64,000 nucleotides of DNA. Origin: Polytrichum commune. Lineage: Eukaryota; Streptophyta; Polytrichopsida; Polytrichales; Polytrichaceae. The stretch lies in assembly GCA_950295325.1 (NCBI GenBank), contig OX485807.1, positions 17,951,666 to 18,015,665 on the forward strand, given 5' to 3'. Both the position numbers and the translations under genes were made by a program. Below the pieces are notes generated by a model that saw only the letters and a list, made by a program, of their open reading frames with translations, did not search any database and was not told the origin of the DNA. Shown in pieces: positions 59,953-64,000 of the stretch. Position 1 is the stretch's first letter, and every line of letters begins with the position of its first letter.

Positions 59953-60543
59953 TTTGTTTGTTGAGTATTGTTTGTACTTTGGGTGTGAATGATGTTTAGG
60001 ATGTAATTTATTTTGTTGGTGTGTTGTTAGGTTAGGATGGGTTTCTTGTTTATGGTGTGGGTTATGTTTTGGGAGAGGTATGTATTTTGAGTATAGTATG
60101 TGTATCGGATGGTCTTTATGTCTTGAATAAAGGTGGTGTAATTGTTTTGGATACTTTCCGTACTCGGTATGAAGGTTGCTTGTTGGGTGGGGATAGTGCC
60201 TTAGGTGGTAATTATATTTTGGACGAAGCTGGGGTACTTTGTAACTTGTATGTATTCTGTATTTTATACAGAGACTGTATATTGTATGGAGGTTGTAGTA
60301 CGGGATGTATATGTATTCTGGTATATGTATTGGGTGGGTGGTTTGTTGGGGCCTACCGTATTGGGGTATAGGTGAAGTATGATTGTATTTCGTATAAGTC
60401 TTTTGACACCGTAGGGTACTTTGTATGCAACTAGGGTATAGTATGTTTATTCTAGTATGTATTTGTATTTTGCTATATATTTCTATGTATTTGGGGTAGT
60501 ATTGTAGTAAATACTTTTTTTTTGCTTGGCGGTTTGTGGTCAC

Positions 60544-60599
60544 TCCACATTTGGTTGGTCTTTAAGCATGAGGTTAGGATTTACCGAGCCGGTAATTTG
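60544..60599 (-). other. ORF1-ORF2 spacer
   Basis: A 56-base gap. ORF2's open frame begins just after an in-frame TAA near 60565. It has no ATG, so ORF2 expression would need re-initiation further down at 59952 or non-AUG initiation. Confidence 0.6.
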
Positions 60600-62243
60600 T
60601 TACATCCCGGTAAGTGCTAGGGTTAGAGTATTTTGGATGTCTAGCATTTGTTTTTTCATTTTGTCATTTATTTCGTCCGCATATATGTGTGCTTCTCTCA
60701 CAATATCATTTTTTAATTCTCTCATGTCTTTATGAAGCTCAAGTTTGAGTTTCTTGTTGCCTTCCTCAATAGCTTCTTTCATGACTGTAAAAACATCCCC
60801 TTTTGTAGCACTTTCCTCCCCTTGAGTTTGGTTTTGAATGGCTTCAATAGTGTTTACCAAACACGTATTGGTGTCTTCAAATCCAAATTTGATTAGTAAT
60901 TCCTTGGAGGGTTTGTCTATGCCTTCAATACTCCGGCGGTGAGGGGTAATTTCAACATGGTAAGTTCCGATTTTTACCTCTTTCCCTACAAATTTCCTAT
61001 ACACATAGGGTTTGAGGCATTCCACGTTGGCACTTCCGTTATGTCTCAAACCGTCTTGCTTGTGGAACCATATAGAAACAACATTCTTGGTTCCTAGTAT
61101 TTTGCAAATTTCTAATGAGGTGTCATCAATATTCATCAATATTGGGAGGTTGTAAAAGGTTAGAATAAGGGCCTCTTTTTTTGCCTTTTGCTCTAGTGTG
61201 AGAGAGGGGCCATTCTTTACTTGACCTTCAAGGATTTGGTGGTGTGTAGCTACTTGAAGAGTTTGGATTTTTTTGGCTTGAAGGGGGGTAGGGGCAACAA
61301 GATAGGCATGATTGTTAGCGGTGCTCTTTTGAACTTCAACAACCTCAAAATTGTGACCTCTTCTAAAGCTATTTTCTAGGACATCAAGAAAGAGAGCATG
61401 AGGTGTCAACCCAATTAGTGCATCATTTGAGATTTTGATAGAAAGATTGTTGCTCCTAGCAATGGAGTGGTATGACTTGCATACCTTGCCAAGGCTCCCA
61501 ACATTGGAGTGAGGTTCAAGTTGGAGGATGAAGGGTCTAAGACCCGTGAGTAGGGCTACTCCGTCGGTTTGAGGGTTAAGGAGGTGAAGTTTAACTATCC
61601 CAGCCCATACTCCTTTAACTCCTCCTCTCTTAATACTCATGCATAAGATTGAGATAGGTTCAATGAGGTTAGTACCAAGTGGAATGTGCATGTCAATTAG
61701 CCTTTCTTTAACAAGCTCCTTAATGTCATTGTGGAATAAGGGGTTGTTAGGGAGCTGAAAATGAATGGCAATTTGAAAATCTAAAGACATGCATGAAATG
61801 GGGTCGATTTCAATTTCGGATGGGAGCTGGGTGAGGTTAAGGTGTTGCCCCGGGAGTCCATCACTTCTCACACTTGGATACAAAATTTGTGGCACTCTTG
61901 GGTAGGAGATGCTTACGCTTTCAAGCTCCTCGGCTTCCTTACGAGGGATGCCCCTTGTAACTCTATCAGCAATGGTTTCATCTGAAAATAATTCCTCAAT
62001 CCCTTGCTCTATAGCTAGGTATTCCATGGTTTCAAAGCCTAACCACAATTTGAGTTTCTGGTTTAATGGAGTTTCGGTGGTGTGAATCCCGGTTCGGGGG
62101 GAGATTACCTTCTGGGTGTTTGAAGGCGGGGAAGCTCCTGCCCGGTCCCTGGACCTCTTCCCATTGGCTGCCGCTTTCGAGTTTGATTTAGCCTTCTATG
62201 CCAGCAGTTTTTTCAGACTTAGCGACGGGGAGTCTATCTCCAT
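60600..62243 (-). pseudogene. LINE ORF1 (RRM-like and coiled coil), one stop
   Basis: ORF1 protein of about 546 residues, which in LINEs binds the element RNA and forms the ribonucleoprotein. The start chosen is the ATG at 62241-62243 (ACCATGG context), beginning MEIDSPSLSLKKLLA. A TAG (62196-62198) follows after 15 codons, then the frame is open to the TAA at 60600-60602. The region after the stop is basic (KAKSNSKAAANGKRSRDRAG). At about residues 358-435 is an RRM-like segment with ILTFYNLP (RNP2-like) and HNGSANVECL (RNP1-like). Residues 483-540 form a charged coiled coil (KKLKLELHKDMRELKNDI). No CCHC knuckles seen. The base composition is balanced, in contrast to ORF2. An alternative is initiation downstream at METMEY-like methionines after the stop (ATG at about 62027). 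Confidence 0.8.
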
Positions 62244-62247
62244 GGTG

Positions 62248-62967
62248 TCATCCTCTTCCCCAAATACTTTGGCTAGAGCCTTTGGGATCAACTCCCTTCC
62301 TGCCCCGTTGCCACTGTCCCGGAGGGGGGCCCTTGTTGAGGCCATTTCGGTCTGTGCTGTGTTGTGGGAGTGGCGGTGATTCGTTAGACACTGTGTTGCA
62401 ATAGGGTGAGAATCGTGGCAGGTTTGAGGCGAACTCCTGCTGGATCGGCGATGAGTCTCGGGGGCGGCACTTGATCTGTAGACCTGCAGGGTTAGAATTA
62501 GGGTAGATCTGCTGCGGGTTTTTGTTGGGTTGGCATTGAGAGTGTGATGATGCGCTACGGGGGTGGTGCTTGATTTGTAGACCTGCGAGGTTAGGATTGA
62601 AGTAGATCTGATGTTGGTCGCCTTTGGTTTCTACAATCTTCCTGCTGCAGCTCTGGTGTGGGTTCGCACATGTTGTCGATTTTGATTTGTTGATGTTGTG
62701 AGTAGTCTCTTTTCCAATGCTGCTGGTTCCTCGTGTTTTTGTAGGCCTTCGGTGTAGATCTGAGCAGCTATGTTGTGTTGGATCCCCGCCTGTAACGCCG
62801 CCTCCCCTATCTTCCGTTTCGACCCCCTCCCTGCTCCGTTCGTTGGTGCTGTATGATTTTCCTCCGCGTAAGGCAGATGTCGCTACCTGCAGATCTACTC
62901 TGTGCTGGGAGTGTGTTTCTAGACCTAGTTGATAAGCATCTATACTATGTGTAAGAAGCAGGTACAA
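62248..62967 (-). CDS. Possible upstream ORF in LINE leader
   Basis: A 239-codon frame, without a recognised domain, rich in Gln, Ser, Pro, His and Arg. It contains two copies of a (N/S)P(N/A)GLQIK(H/C)(H/R)PR unit from the tandem DNA repeat. It ends five bases before the ORF1 ATG in another frame, an arrangement compatible with termination-reinitiation. Equally it may be untranslated leader that happens to be open. Confidence 0.35.
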   Translation of the reverse strand: MYLLLTHSIDAYQLGLETHSQHRVDLQVATSALRGGKSYSTNERSREGVETEDRGGGVTGGDPTQHSCSDLHRRPTKTRGTSSIGKETTHNINKSKSTTCANPHQSCSRKIVETKGDQHQIYFNPNLAGLQIKHHPRSASSHSQCQPNKNPQQIYPNSNPAGLQIKCRPRDSSPIQQEFASNLPRFSPYCNTVSNESPPLPQHSTDRNGLNKGPPPGQWQRGRKGVDPKGSSQSIWGRG

Positions 62968-62995
62968 TGTAGTAGCAATGTGAATGAAAGAAAAA

Positions 62996-63012
62996 AGGAG
63001 CCTTTGGCTCCT
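62996..63012 (-). other. 5'-terminal hairpin of LINE
   Basis: AGGAGCC-TTT-GGCTCCT, a perfect 7-bp stem with a 3-base loop, marks the approximate 5' boundary of the element. It resembles, in form, the hairpin near the 3' end. Confidence 0.5.
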
Positions 63013-64000
63013 CCTGTTCGACTCTCTGTCTATTTCTGAAGGTGTATTTCCCGGCTCAGTGTGGCGATCTAGAGTGTCAGTATGCTTGGGTCATGGGTGC
63101 TTGTTTTCCCTTCCCCTAATGTGATACACACAATTTTCAGATCTAATCGAATATCAGTGGAGCAATGCAGTTCCCCTAATCATAATTAAGCAGAGTCCTA
63201 GCTCTTCAGAGTGCTCTACTTCTTAAGATTCAACTGACATTTCCACATACCTAATTCACCAGATCTAAAACTTGAGCATACACAATACCCCTCAACACTG
63301 CCAAGCCCCTCTCCAAACACACTGGCCGTCTGTTTCCTAGTGAGCGCGGGGTCACTGCAAGGCCAGCCTCCTAGCAGTACGCACATAAATCTACAGTTGC
63401 TTCTCTACCGTCGCACACCTCACCGGGAAGGCTAAGCTCTCAGTAGCTCTCTCTCATCGTTCGGCCCTCAGTAGTTCACAATAGCTATGAGGGAGAAAAT
63501 AGGTCTTGGGGACATATACTCCTTAGGTGAGATGACTTCATGGAAGTGCAAACTTAATTTCATGAATGTTACAAGCTACTTCATAGACCTTCCAACTCAT
63601 GTTTAATGGAGTGCTCTACCAATTTCACGAACCTTCTAAATTAGTCCATGATTTTTCTAAACCAACTTGACATGTAGTACACCTCAATTTCATGATAGTG
63701 GACATTTACCTCTAGCAACTTCATAAATCTTCCAAACTAATTTCATATCTCTTCCAAACCAAGCGGTTCTCATATTCCCAACTTATCGCCTTCTTGTTTC
63801 ACATTCTTTGCCTTCTCGTTTCGCAACATCCGGTTGTTGGTGAGAGCCTTTGTTTTAGGTCTAACAATAGAATTGATTTGGAAGTTGTGTGCCCACATGC
63901 AACTCTTCACTTCTCTAGTAGTTATACAATTATTTGGTTTTCTAGCAATGATATAGTTCTCTAGTTCTCTAGTGTGTTGATCTAGTTCTCTACATATTCG
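63013..64000. other. Intergenic, no gene seen
   Basis: Upstream flank of the LINE. About 63550-63770 contains loosely repeated AATTTCATGAA and CTTCCAAAC words, and the last 120 bases contain repeated TTCTCTAGT. No gene recognised. Confidence 0.45.

Larger units (their letters stand above)
50842..60543 (-). pseudogene. LINE ORF2 polyprotein, broken
   Basis: About 3230 codons of coding sequence. Order: His/Pro/Lys-rich leader with three modules, 2A motif, AP endonuclease, linker, reverse transcriptase, Cys/His-rich linker, RNase H, CCHC knuckle and RLE-like domain. It catalyses target-primed reverse transcription in the nucleus. The frame opens at a GTG at 60543 after an upstream TAA. The first in-frame ATG is at 59952 (AAAATGG context), the start of leader module 1, and is the likelier initiator. 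Lesions: a one-base shift at the A6 run (56325-56330), another at the A7 run (55830-55836), in-frame TAA at 54759-54761, in-frame TAA at 53334-53336, and a one-base shift near the A4 run (52544-52547). Between lesions the frames stay open and domain order is collinear. ORF2 is strongly A/C-rich and G-poor on its coding strand, unlike ORF1. Confidence 0.88.
50607..63012 (-). mobile_element. Near-full-length Dualen/RandI-like LINE
   Basis: A non-LTR retrotransposon of about 12.4 kb. In transcription order it has a 5' UTR (from about 63012), ORF1 (62243-60600), a short gap, ORF2 (open from 60543 to 50842), and a 3' UTR with a hairpin ending in A6 (50607-50612). ORF2 encodes a leader with a 2A motif, an AP-type endonuclease, reverse transcriptase, RNase H, a CCHC knuckle and an RLE-like domain. 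The pairing of AP and RLE endonucleases defines Dualen/RandI; the 2A and leader repeats are additional. No target duplication was found. The 3' flank (50567-50606) matches repeat sequence also present at 49897-49940. Coding is interrupted by three frameshifts and three stops, so this copy is inactive as written. Both boundaries are approximate. Confidence 0.88.
62244..63012 (-). promoter_or_regulatory. LINE 5' UTR / internal promoter region
   Basis: About 770 bases that should hold the internal promoter. It contains two tandem units of about 97 bases (starting near 62466 and 62563), each with CTTGAT(C/T)TGTAGACCTGC and GTAGATCTG. It also has a 239-codon upstream frame (62967-62248, Gln/Ser/Pro-rich) that encodes the same repeat as GLQIKHHPR and GLQIKCRPR. 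That frame ends with a TGA overlapping the start of ORF1 by a few bases (62248-62250 versus 62243). It may be an upstream ORF or simply an open repeat region. Confidence 0.55.

Noticed and set aside
56744-60371. Hydrophobic, Gly/Val/Cys-rich plus-strand frames resembling membrane proteins
   Set aside because: They are the antisense of the His/Pro/Lys-rich leader and AP endonuclease; the apparent hydrophobicity follows from the skewed composition.
50607-63012. Interpretation as an integrated virus because of the 2A motif
   Set aside because: The domain order AP endonuclease, reverse transcriptase, RNase H, CCHC, with ORF1 upstream and an A-tail, is that of a LINE. 2A motifs occur in LINEs as well as in viruses.
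50567-63100. Target-site duplication of the LINE
   Set aside because: I compared the 3' flank (ending CTTGTCTTA) with sequence beyond 63012 and saw no match, so none is reported.

Overview
This is a eukaryotic window that is AT-rich, gene-poor and dominated by transposable elements. No host gene with a recognisable product, exon structure or RNA gene could be supported. The organism cannot be named from the sequence. A green-lineage genome (green alga, charophyte or other non-flowering plant) is the best guess, because the large LINE at the right end has the domain set of the Dualen/RandI clade first known from Chlamydomonas, and because a piggyBac-type MITE, a class that is rare or absent in flowering plants, sits beside hAT, PIF/Harbinger and Mutator-type elements. 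That assignment is inference.

Layout. From 1 to 50.6 kb the sequence is a palimpsest of short non-autonomous DNA transposons, tRNA-derived SINEs, dispersed repeats and a few tandem arrays. Several elements can be delimited to the base by inverted termini and target-site duplications (TSDs): hAT-type at 12393-13739 (with a remnant of the transposase C-terminus), 18060-18699, 27467-28322, 31978-32369 and 36144-36422; Mutator-type foldback at 32628-32989; piggyBac-type at 16517-16749; PIF/Harbinger-type at 3314-3700 and 37075-37648; and a SINE at 43126-43388. One dispersed family of about 350 bp (called R1 here) recurs at least 13 times on both strands. A degenerate satellite-like array occupies about 28.57-30.43 kb.

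From 50.6 to 63.0 kb, on the minus strand, lies one nearly full-length LINE of about 12.4 kb. It has a 5' UTR with internal repeats, an ORF1 with an RRM-like region and a C-terminal coiled coil, and a very large ORF2. ORF2 encodes, in order: a long His/Pro/Lys-rich leader containing three copies of a ~100-residue module, a perfect 2A-type ribosome-skipping motif (DIELNPGP, 57853-57876), an AP-type endonuclease, a reverse transcriptase, an RNase H with all four catalytic acids, a CCHC knuckle, and a C-terminal domain resembling the restriction-like endonuclease (RLE) of early-branching LINEs. Two endonucleases in one LINE is the Dualen hallmark. The 2A motif plus the triplicated leader is the most unusual feature of the window.

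The LINE is inactive as written. It carries three one-base frameshifts, each at or beside an A-run, and two in-frame stops in ORF2, plus one stop near the start of ORF1. The low number of lesions over about 11 kb of coding sequence suggests a young insertion or, in part, base-calling errors at homopolymers.
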